DNA of 5,100 bases. It comes from Burkholderiales bacterium UBA954 (GTDB taxonomy: Bacteria > Pseudomonadota > Gammaproteobacteria > Burkholderiales > Burkholderiaceae_A). Made by a program: the position numbers and the translations under genes. The notes below the pieces were generated by a model. That model was not told the origin of the DNA. It saw only the letters and a program-made list of their open reading frames with translations, and did no database searches. The stretch is from the NCBI GenBank assembly GCA_002293155.1, contig DBCQ01000007.1:1-5100 (forward strand), read 5' to 3'. Of this stretch, positions 1 through 5,100 are shown piece by piece (the first letter of the stretch is position 1; each line of letters starts with the position of its first letter).

Positions 1-2577
1 TTTCAGCAGGCGCTATCCGATGCGCAGAGCCTTGCCGTGGGTTACGACAGCCCGACGATGGAGCCCTTGCATGTCTTATCAGCGCTGCTTGCTCAGGAGG
101 AGGGTGCGACCAAGTCGTTGCTATCACGGGCGGGTGTTAACACCCAACGGCTGCAGCAGAGTGTGAACAGCGCACTCGAGAGCCTTCCCAAGATCACACA
201 CCCAGAGGGCCAGGTTACTGTGGGCTCTGAGCTGGCTAAATTATTAAATCTGACTGACCGTGACGCGCAAAAGCGGGGCGATCAGTTTATTGCCAGTGAA
301 CTTTTTCTTTTAGTGCTTGCAGACGACAAGGGACCAGCAGGAAAACTGCTGCGCGAGTCGGGTCTTACCCGCAAGAATATGGAGCTTGCAATTGATGCCG
401 TGCGCGGTGGGCAGGCGGTGGACTCTGCCGAGGCCGAGGGTCAGCGGGAGTCGTTAAAGAAATACTGTGTTGACCTTACGCAGCGGGCAGGGCAGGGCAA
501 GCTCGATCCGGTGATTGGTCGCGACGATGAAATACGCCGGTGTATCCAGATTCTCCAGCGGCGCACGAAGAACAATCCCGTTTTAATCGGTGAGCCGGGT
601 GTTGGAAAGACAGCGATTGTGGAGGGGTTGGCCCAGCGAATTGTGAATGGTGAGGTGCCGGAGGGGCTCAAGGGAAAATCAGTCCTTACGCTTGATATGG
701 CGGCGCTTCTTGCGGGCGCGAAATATCGCGGCGAGTTTGAGGAACGATTAAAGTCGGTCTTAAAAGATATTGCTCAGATGGCCGAGACACACCCGAGTGG
801 CCATCCGATCGTGTTTATCGATGAGATTCACACCATGGTGGGCGCTGGCAAGGCGGAGGGCGCGATGGATGCCGGCAATATGCTCAAGCCCGCCTTATCA
901 CGCGGAGAACTCCATTGCATTGGAGCGACAACCCTAGACGAATATCGCAAATATATTGAGAAGGATGCCGCCCTCGAGCGACGATTCCAAAAGGTCTTAG
1001 TGGGCGAGCCATCGGTCGAGGCAACGATCGCTATTCTGCGTGGATTACAGGAGCGGTATGAGATTCACCATGGGGTGGAAATTACCGACCCGGCCATTGT
1101 GGCGGCTGCAGAGTTATCGAATCGTTACATTACGGATCGGTTTCTTCCAGACAAGGCAATCGACTTAATTGACGAGGCTGCATCGCGCATCAAGATGGAG
1201 ATTGACTCAAAACCAGAGTCTATGGATAAGCTCGATCGTCGCCTGATTCAGTTAAAGATCGAACGAGAGGCGGTTCGTAAGGAAAAAGATGAGGCTTCCA
1301 AGAAGCGATTCGATCTTCTCGAGCAGGAGATTGAAAAACTCGAGCGTGAGTCGGCAGATCTTGAGGAAGTCTGGAAGGCTGAGAAAGCTGCGGTGCAGGG
1401 CTCTCAGTCGATTAAAGAAGAGATCGATCAAATCCGGCATGAAATAGAGGCCTTCACCCGCAAGGGTGACTGGCAGAAAGTCTCCGAGCTTCAGTATGGC
1501 AGGATGCCCGAGCTTGAGGCGCGCCTGAAGGCGGCGGACTCCACGGGTAAAGACTCGGCGCGCAAACTCCAGTTGCTCAGAACACAAGTCGGCGCTGAGG
1601 AAATCGCCGAGGTGGTATCGCGGGCAACCGGTATACCCGTCTCTAAGATGATGACGGGCGAGCGGGAAAAGCTATTGGCCATGGAGGGCCACCTCCATGA
1701 GCGCGTGGTGGGGCAGGATGAAGCGGTCACCCTTGTTTCTGATGCGATACGTCGCTCACGCGCTGGGTTATCCGATCCTCACCGGCCTTATGGTTCCTTT
1801 CTCTTCCTGGGCCCGACTGGCGTGGGCAAGACGGAGTTGTGCAAGGCCCTCGCACAGTTTTTATTTGATTCGGAGGAGCATCTCGTACGAATTGACATGA
1901 GCGAATTCATGGAAAAGCATTCGGTCTCACGTCTGATTGGCGCTCCCCCGGGCTATGTTGGCTACGAGGAGGGGGGCACCCTAACGGAGAGCGTTCGCCG
2001 TAAGCCCTATAGCGTCATTCTTATGGATGAGGTCGAGAAAGCGCATCCGGACGTGTTTAATGTGCTGCTGCAGGTGCTCGACGACGGACGACTCACTGAC
2101 GGCCAAGGCCGCACGGTTGACTTTCGCAATACCGTGGTGGTGATGACTTCTAATCTAGGCTCCCACGAAATTCAAAGGCTCGTGGGGGCACCGCCGGCCG
2201 AGATTAAAGATGCCGTGATGGGCGAAGTGAAGAGTCATTTTCGTCCGGAGTTCATTAATCGTATTGATGAGATTGTTGTCTTCCATGCGCTTGATCAGAA
2301 AAATATTCGCAGTATTGCTGCGATTCAACTCAAGAGACTTGAGGCCCGGGTTAAGGCACATGACATGACACTTGAGGTCTCGGACGCAGCGCTCGATGAG
2401 ATTGCGAAGGTAGGCTTTGATCCGCTCTATGGCGCTCGACCGTTAAAGCGGGCGATTCAGCAGGAGATCGAGAATCCGGTAGCGAAATTAATCCTTGAGG
2501 GCCGGTTTGGGCCTAACGATGTGATTCCCGTAGATTTCAAAGCGGGCGCATTTAAGTTTGATCGTGTCGTGCATTAA
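1..2577 (+). CDS. clpB: ATP-dependent chaperone ClpB (5'-partial)
   Basis: ClpB is a cytoplasmic hexameric AAA+ disaggregase that threads aggregated proteins through its pore, working with DnaK/DnaJ/GrpE. The frame is open from base 1. Its first residue, Phe, aligns with about residue 10 of E. coli ClpB, so only some nine residues are missing; the GTG at 37 is internal. Window residues: Clp N-domain with two repeats, about 1-140; NBD1 with Walker A GEPGVGKT 197-204, pore loop KYRGEF 241-246 and Walker B Asp274-Glu275; coiled-coil M-domain about 405-520; NBD2 with Walker A GPTGVGKT 604-611, pore loop GYVGYE 651-656 and Walker B Asp676-Glu677; C-terminal domain ending at TAA 2575-2577. The M-domain separates it from ClpA and ClpC, and there is no ClpP-binding IGL/IGF loop. 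Compared with E. coli there are about five extra residues before Walker B1. All catalytic motifs are intact. The promoter, usually heat-shock (sigma-32) controlled, lies outside. Confidence 0.97.
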   Translation, partial: FQQALSDAQSLAVGYDSPTMEPLHVLSALLAQEEGATKSLLSRAGVNTQRLQQSVNSALESLPKITHPEGQVTVGSELAKLLNLTDRDAQKRGDQFIASELFLLVLADDKGPAGKLLRESGLTRKNMELAIDAVRGGQAVDSAEAEGQRESLKKYCVDLTQRAGQGKLDPVIGRDDEIRRCIQILQRRTKNNPVLIGEPGVGKTAIVEGLAQRIVNGEVPEGLKGKSVLTLDMAALLAGAKYRGEFEERLKSVLKDIAQMAETHPSGHPIVFIDEIHTMVGAGKAEGAMDAGNMLKPALSRGELHCIGATTLDEYRKYIEKDAALERRFQKVLVGEPSVEATIAILRGLQERYEIHHGVEITDPAIVAAAELSNRYITDRFLPDKAIDLIDEAASRIKMEIDSKPESMDKLDRRLIQLKIEREAVRKEKDEASKKRFDLLEQEIEKLERESADLEEVWKAEKAAVQGSQSIKEEIDQIRHEIEAFTRKGDWQKVSELQYGRMPELEARLKAADSTGKDSARKLQLLRTQVGAEEIAEVVSRATGIPVSKMMTGEREKLLAMEGHLHERVVGQDEAVTLVSDAIRRSRAGLSDPHRPYGSFLFLGPTGVGKTELCKALAQFLFDSEEHLVRIDMSEFMEKHSVSRLIGAPPGYVGYEEGGTLTESVRRKPYSVILMDEVEKAHPDVFNVLLQVLDDGRLTDGQGRTVDFRNTVVVMTSNLGSHEIQRLVGAPPAEIKDAVMGEVKSHFRPEFINRIDEIVVFHALDQKNIRSIAAIQLKRLEARVKAHDMTLEVSDAALDEIAKVGFDPLYGARPLKRAIQQEIENPVAKLILEGRFGPNDVIPVDFKAGAFKFDRVVH

Positions 2578-2599
2578 ATCGATAGGGGGGTCGTTTACG
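2578..2599. other. Convergent intergenic gap
   Basis: Only 22 bp separate the clpB stop codon from the stop codon of the RDD gene on the other strand. The gap holds a run of six G (2585-2590) and no hairpin followed by a T-run on either strand. Transcription from each side must therefore end inside the opposite gene, or by a Rho-dependent route (inference). Confidence 0.8.
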
Positions 2600-3058
2600 T
2601 CAGACACGCCGATTGATTGGGATGTGGACGAGGCGGGTGCCGGAAAATCGATCATGAAGGGTCTGCGAGTCGCGGTTCAGTAGCGCGGAGAGCAGACCAA
2701 TGCCAGTCAGTGTGCTGGGTACTGCAATTAGGGCGCGTAGCAGTGCCTGGCGTGGCGAGACCTTGCGGCTTGGATCGCGGGCGTCGACGACCCGAAGGCC
2801 TAGGGTCTGCATCGGCAGGGTGCAGCGTTGGTTTGACCAGCCCCAGGTGAAATAGGCCACAAGCGCTGCAGCACAGACAAGTTGCAGGCCAAGGCGTTTA
2901 GCGGTGAGCGACCCAGCGCTTGACGTGTCGTTAAAATCTAGTGAGACCGAATAGATAAACGCGATGAGCAATAAGGGGCCGAAAAGCAAGAGGCCTTCGT
3001 AGACCATGCTCATGAAGCGGCGCCAGACTGAAGCGGGGGCGTACGAGGCCTCGGCCAT
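2600..3058 (-). CDS. RDD family integral membrane protein
   Basis: This is a 152-residue inner-membrane protein of the RDD family (Pfam RDD), whose members have no single agreed function; some have been linked to ion transport. Three hydrophobic segments are visible, at about residues 19-40, 56-74 and 106-127. Family landmarks are WRRF near residue 12, a WGWSNQRCTLPMQTLGLRVV stretch around 72-91, and LHDRFSGTRLV at 134-144. In the first helix the usual Asp of the R-D-D signature appears to be Glu21 (VYEGLL), a form I recall as common in Burkholderiales RDD proteins. The ATG at 3058-3056 lies 15 bp after the stop of the upstream gene, with no clear Shine-Dalgarno sequence, so translation may be coupled. 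It is the last gene of the sigma-factor operon. Identity as RDD is firm; the substrate is unknown. Confidence 0.9.
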   Translation of the reverse strand: MAEASYAPASVWRRFMSMVYEGLLLFGPLLLIAFIYSVSLDFNDTSSAGSLTAKRLGLQLVCAAALVAYFTWGWSNQRCTLPMQTLGLRVVDARDPSRKVSPRQALLRALIAVPSTLTGIGLLSALLNRDSQTLHDRFSGTRLVHIPINRRV

Positions 3059-3073
3059 CAGGGCATCTTGGGG

Positions 3074-3976
3074 CTAAAACGGTTTATCGGATGTCGCAGA
3101 GAGCGCTGAACGCGGTCTTGTCTGCGCAGGGCCCGGGGGGCTTACCTTCTGCTCGGGCGTTGGCGAGGCATCAGCGATTTTCTGGGCGGCCAACTCCACG
3201 AGTCGAGCGCGCTCTGCTGGTGAGAGTTTCTGGTACTCGTTCCATTTCATGATCCGCACTTCCTCGGGGACAGCCTCGACGACGCTATCAAAAATCGCGC
3301 GCGCTTGTTGACGATCTGAGGCGGGCATTGACACCCACTCCTGCATTCGTTCTTGGGCGCGTACCTGCTCATTGGGGGTGAGCAGATGAAAGCGATCTGC
3401 GATTTTTAGCCATTTTTTCTTCCGGGTAGGCTCAAATGTGGTCCAAAGAGATTCGAGTGGGGCAAGCGCTTCGCGTTGGTTGTTGGTTAGTTTTGTCCAG
3501 GCCAGTGTCTGGCTATTTTTGGCGCCCGGAAACAACTGATCAAGCGACCAGAATTCACGTATCGCAATGCTTGCGCCGTTCACCAGGGAGGTCACCGAGG
3601 TGCTGGCCGGCTGACCGAGCCCCTCTTCTTGGAAAACAAGAAATCCGGGATCAAGGTAAGCCTGAACCGGTAGCCGATCTACGATCATTTTCTGGTCAAT
3701 CGCGGCGATGCGCCCGATATCTAAGTCTAGCGATGTCCGCTGCGCGCCATTGAGCGCGATTAGGACCCCGATAAAGGACGCGAACGTTAGGCCCACCCCC
3801 CAGATCGCGGTTGGGCTAGAAAAACGCTTACGGAGATGGGGCTGCCCCGCCTTTAGTTGGGCGGCATTGAGGGCCTTCTGGCGCGCTGCTGCGAGGGATG
3901 CTGTGACACGCGGGGGGAGATTTGCGCCAGACTGCTCAAGCACCTGTCGGGTTTTGTAGATTAAATCGTCGTCCAT
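3074..3976 (-). CDS. DUF3619-DUF3106 fusion-like membrane protein, putative sigma partner
   Basis: A 300-residue protein of unknown function. Residues 1-115 resemble DUF3619: a short charged N-terminus, one membrane helix at about 56-76, and a conserved-looking LPVQAYLDPGF at 102-112. Residues about 157-265 resemble DUF3106: Trp- and Gln-rich helical repeats such as LTNNQREALAPLESLW (163-178) and LTPNEQVRAQERMQEW (199-214), followed by a Pro-rich tail. Positive charges before the helix predict N-in topology, so the DUF3106 part would be periplasmic. Standalone DUF3106 proteins normally have their own signal peptide; none is visible at the junction (115-156). A strong AGGAG (3990-3986) lies nine bases before the ATG at 3976, fixing the start. 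The gene follows the sigma gene by 30 bp and precedes the RDD gene by 15 bp. By position the N-terminal part may be an anti-sigma factor (inference). Assignments are from memory of the families. Confidence 0.8.
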   Translation of the reverse strand: MDDDLIYKTRQVLEQSGANLPPRVTASLAAARQKALNAAQLKAGQPHLRKRFSSPTAIWGVGLTFASFIGVLIALNGAQRTSLDLDIGRIAAIDQKMIVDRLPVQAYLDPGFLVFQEEGLGQPASTSVTSLVNGASIAIREFWSLDQLFPGAKNSQTLAWTKLTNNQREALAPLESLWTTFEPTRKKKWLKIADRFHLLTPNEQVRAQERMQEWVSMPASDRQQARAIFDSVVEAVPEEVRIMKWNEYQKLSPAERARLVELAAQKIADASPTPEQKVSPPGPAQTRPRSALSATSDKPF

Positions 3977-3985
3977 GGGGCAGGT

Positions 3986-3990
3986 CTCCT
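3986..3990 (-). promoter_or_regulatory. Strong Shine-Dalgarno of the DUF3619-DUF3106 gene
   Basis: AGGAG on the minus strand, nine bases before the ATG at 3976-3974. It is the only strong ribosome-binding site in the three-gene operon. The sigma gene and the RDD gene have none that is clear, so the membrane protein may be made in excess over the sigma factor (inference). Confidence 0.8.
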
Positions 3991-4006
3991 GGTGCTGATA
4001 CGGTGG

Positions 4007-4567
4007 CTAGGGCTTTAAAAAGCTTAGGGTCTCAGAGAGCTTTTTCATTGCCCGCGAGCAGTGTGTTTTAACGCTGCCTTCAGAGCATCCCATGGCCAGG
4101 GCGGTTTGTGTAATGTCCAACCCTTCCCAATAACGCAGCAGGAAGGCTTGTTGTTGACGCAGGGGTAAATCTCCAATCGCTACGTTGAGCTCGGCCTGAA
4201 CCTGGCGCTGGCTCATTCGTGCCTCGGGCTCCCGATGGGCCTCGTCGGCAATGTCGATCAGTAGGGTATCGGAATAGTCGCTCGATTCAGGGTCCTGGCC
4301 GGCCGGCACCAGCTCACTAAAGAGGCTTAACCATGCCCGTCGGACCTTTAGCCGGCGGTGGTGGTCGAGGATCGCATTTTGCAAAATCCGCTGAAATAGC
4401 ATTGGCCACTCCGTTGGATCGTGGTGACCGTATTTTTCCGCTAGCCGCATCATGGCCAACTGGACAATATCAAGGGCGGTTTCCTCGTTTTTTACCCCAA
4501 TCATGGCGATTCGAAAGGCTCGGCGCTCTGTGGCGACAAGAAAATGGTCTAAAGCCTTTGAATTCAT
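4007..4567 (-). CDS. ECF-type RNA polymerase sigma-70 family factor
   Basis: A 186-residue alternative sigma factor with only regions 2 and 4, the layout of ECF (group IV) sigma factors; it directs RNA polymerase to a dedicated promoter set. Region 2 spans about residues 10-78 (ERRAFRIAM, DIVQLAMMRLAEKY, LFQRILQNAILDHHRR). An acidic linker follows at 79-122. Region 4 spans about 123-178 with the helix-turn-helix DITQTALAMGCSEGSVKTHCSRAMKKL region at 151-177. The sequence strongly resembles sigma factors found beside DUF3619 genes in Burkholderiales. The ATG at 4567-4565 is preceded in frame by a TAA (4579-4577) with no start codon between, so it is the first possible start. No Shine-Dalgarno is visible. 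Its regulon is unknown. The membrane protein encoded 30 bp downstream is the natural anti-sigma candidate. Confidence 0.93.
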   Translation of the reverse strand: MNSKALDHFLVATERRAFRIAMIGVKNEETALDIVQLAMMRLAEKYGHHDPTEWPMLFQRILQNAILDHHRRLKVRRAWLSLFSELVPAGQDPESSDYSDTLLIDIADEAHREPEARMSQRQVQAELNVAIGDLPLRQQQAFLLRYWEGLDITQTALAMGCSEGSVKTHCSRAMKKLSETLSFLKP

Positions 4568-4594
4568 GCCGATATGTTAAATTAGTCAGCTTGA
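4568..4594. promoter_or_regulatory. AT-rich divergent promoter zone (putative)
   Basis: The stretch 4571-4585 is the only AT-rich patch between the sigma gene and ilvB. It offers -10-like hexamers both ways: TATGTT or TTAAAT on the plus strand, and TAATTT or TAACAT on the minus strand. No matching -35 with a 16-18 bp spacer was found for any of them, so these are weak candidates. If used, plus-strand transcripts would start near 4585-4590, just before the folded ilvB leader, and minus-strand transcripts would start at or within a few bases of the sigma ATG. Confidence 0.3.
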
Positions 4595-4723
4595 CCTTGC
4601 CGGTACTGGTCCCACAAGGGCCAGCAACGGCGATCCGTCAACTCAAAGCCCTTGTCGCAAGGTCTGTGTCGCAAGCCCACTAGCTCGATGAGTTAGGGGA
4701 GCGGGTGGTACCGGCGGGCAAGG
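4595..4723 (+). ncRNA. Candidate structured 5' leader RNA of ilvB
   Basis: Hand pairing of the plus-strand RNA gives a compact multi-branch fold. A closing helix pairs 4595-4606 (CCTTGCCGGTAC) with 4708-4714 plus 4719-4723 (GTACCGG, CAAGG): 12 pairs with a four-base bulge. Inside are four hairpins: 4606-4624 (seven pairs, bulged U4610, loop ACAA; shares C4606 with the closing helix), 4627-4638 (ACGG/CCGT, loop CGAT), 4650-4662 (CCTTG/CAAGG, loop TCG), and 4676-4699 (ten pairs including one G-U, bulged A4679, loop GAT). The G-U pair (4683-4693) exists only in the plus-strand RNA, favouring a transcript that reads into ilvB. No T-run follows any hairpin, so control of translation or Rho-dependent termination fits better than intrinsic attenuation. 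No known riboswitch class is recognised. There is no covariation evidence. Confidence 0.45.
4653..4675. repeat. Direct repeat TGTCGCAAG x2 in ilvB leader
   Basis: The nine-base TGTCGCAAG occurs at 4653-4661 and 4667-4675, with a 14-bp period. The first copy is part of a short inverted repeat CCTTG-TCG-CAAGG (4650-4662). In RNA, the CTTG at 4651-4654 could pair with either CAAG copy, giving two mutually exclusive hairpins. It could equally be a tandem protein-binding site. Confidence 0.6.
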
Positions 4724-4739
4724 ATCACTGGAACTTGAT

Positions 4740-4743
4740 AGGA
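4740..4743 (+). promoter_or_regulatory. Shine-Dalgarno of ilvB
   Basis: AGGA lies ten bases before the ATG at 4754. It overlaps an in-frame TAG (4739-4741), which rules out any start further upstream. The surrounding GGACC (4741-4745) is complementary to GGTCC at 4608-4612 in the leader, so the site could be masked by pairing. Confidence 0.6.
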
Positions 4744-4753
4744 CCGAAAACCT

Positions 4754-5100
4754 ATGGAAATCACTGGCGCAGAAATCGTCATCCGTTGCCTGCACGAAGA
4801 GCAGGTTGAACACATCTTCGGCTACCCCGGCGGGGCCGTTCTCTATATCTACGACGAGATATACAAGCAAAAGAAGTTCCAACACGTGCTCGTTCGGCAC
4901 GAACAGGCTGCTGTGCATGCGGCGGATGCCTATGCGCGATGCACTGAAAAGGTAGGCGTCTGCCTGGTCACGAGCGGGCCCGGGGTGACGAACGCCGTCA
5001 CGGGAATCGCGACTGCCTTTATGGATTCCATACCGATGGTGATCCTGACCGGCCAGGTGCCAACCCATGCGATCGGCCTAGACGCCTTTCAGGAATGCGA
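4754..5100 (+). CDS. ilvB: Acetolactate synthase large (catalytic) subunit, 3'-partial
   Basis: Acetohydroxyacid synthase condenses two pyruvates to acetolactate, or pyruvate with 2-ketobutyrate to acetohydroxybutyrate. It is the first shared step of valine, leucine and isoleucine synthesis, is cytoplasmic, and uses thiamine diphosphate, Mg2+ and FAD. The window holds the first 115 residues of a protein usually about 560-600 long. Visible are the TPP-enzyme N-terminal (PYR) domain with FGYPGGAV (22-29), the catalytic Glu50 in [31 protein letters not shown] (73-88), and [13 protein letters not shown] (90-102) leading to DAFQEC (110-115). [12 protein letters not shown] replaces the more usual DGYARATGKVGV, a variant I recall from Alcaligenaceae. 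An in-frame stop at 4739-4741 makes ATG 4754 the start. The symbol could equally be ilvI by naming custom; the small subunit gene (ilvH/ilvN) is expected just downstream, outside the window. No leader peptide rich in Ile, Val or Leu codons was found upstream. Confidence 0.95.
   Translation, partial: MEITGAEIVIRCLHEEQVEHIFGYPGGAVLYIYDEIYKQKKFQHVLVRHEQAAVHAADAYARCTEKVGVCLVTSGPGVTNAVTGIATAFMDSIPMVILTGQVPTHAIGLDAFQEC

Noticed and set aside
37..39. GTG at 37 as the start of clpB
   Set aside because: The frame is open from base 1, and the residues before it match the ClpB N-terminus ([12 protein letters not shown]). The true start lies outside the window.
1252..1587. 111-codon minus-strand frame inside clpB
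   Set aside because: It lies opposite the conserved M-domain of clpB, has no family resemblance and no ribosome site; it is a shadow of the real gene. The same holds for the minus-strand frames at 441-671, 1491-1730 and 2155-2361 and the plus-strand frame at 1697-1900.
2540..2600. Intrinsic terminator at the end of clpB or of the sigma operon
   Set aside because: Only a six-base pairing (ATTTAA with TTAAAT) with mismatched flanks exists near 2550-2580. The tract after it is G-rich, not T-rich.
3436..3959. Plus-strand frames opposite the DUF3619-DUF3106 gene (3436-3753, 3708-3959)
   Set aside because: Their composition is low in recognisable motifs, and they lie opposite a well-supported gene with a strong ribosome site. 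The frame at 2617-2850 opposite the RDD gene is rejected for the same reason.
4591..4619. TTGACC at 4591 as the -35 of an ilvB promoter
   Set aside because: At a 16-18 bp spacer the -10 position reads ACAAGG or similar, with no resemblance to TATAAT. The same bases are better explained as part of the leader helix.
4333..4683. 116-codon plus-strand frame running from inside the sigma gene into the ilvB leader
   Set aside because: Most of it is antisense to the sigma factor coding region. The end (AIRQLKALVARSVSQAH) falls in the folded leader and shows no run of Ile, Val or Leu codons.
4574..4697. Leader peptide for classical ilv attenuation
   Set aside because: ATG at 4574 and at 4689 are each followed within three codons by a stop. 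No short frame is enriched in branched-chain codons, and no hairpin is followed by a T-run.
4643..5068. 141-codon minus-strand frame at the right end
   Set aside because: It is antisense to the clearly conserved start of the acetolactate synthase gene and shows no domain.

Overview
The window looks like the chromosome of a betaproteobacterium in the order Burkholderiales, with an Alcaligenaceae-like flavour. This is judged from remembered protein similarity, not from a search. The ClpB, the sigma factor and the acetolactate synthase N-terminus all read like Burkholderiales versions. The gene order (sigma factor, DUF3619/DUF3106, RDD protein, divergent from ilvB/ilvI) is also a neighbourhood I associate with that order. 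Nothing suggests a mobile element, phage, CRISPR array, tRNA or rRNA.

Layout. (1) Bases 1-2577 (+) hold clpB, the protein disaggregase, complete except for about nine N-terminal residues that lie before the window. (2) After a 22-bp convergent gap, a three-gene operon runs on the minus strand, in transcription order: an ECF-type sigma factor (4567-4007), a single-pass membrane protein that joins a DUF3619-like half to a DUF3106-like half (3976-3074), and a small RDD-family membrane protein (3058-2600). The gaps are 30 and 15 bp, so co-transcription is likely. (3) A 186-bp divergent region (4568-4753) separates the sigma gene from the large subunit of acetolactate synthase (4754 onward, +), which is cut by the right edge.

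How the parts may work together. ClpB is a general heat-shock chaperone unrelated to the operon except by position. The operon has the layout of a sigma factor with a membrane-bound partner: the fused protein has a short cytoplasmic N-terminus, one membrane helix and a large predicted periplasmic helical part. It could therefore act as an anti-sigma factor or envelope sensor (inference). The synthase starts branched-chain amino-acid synthesis.

The two most unusual things are the following. First, the DUF3619 and DUF3106 parts, which I know as separate adjacent genes in relatives, are joined in one reading frame. Second, the ilvB leader can fold, by hand pairing, into a compact set of hairpins (4606-4624, 4627-4638, 4650-4662, 4676-4699) closed by a long-range helix (4595-4606 with 4708-4723). 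It also carries a T-box-like core sequence at 4703-4713 and a possible switch over the ribosome-binding site. This looks like a candidate cis-regulatory RNA, but it rests on one sequence and no covariation.
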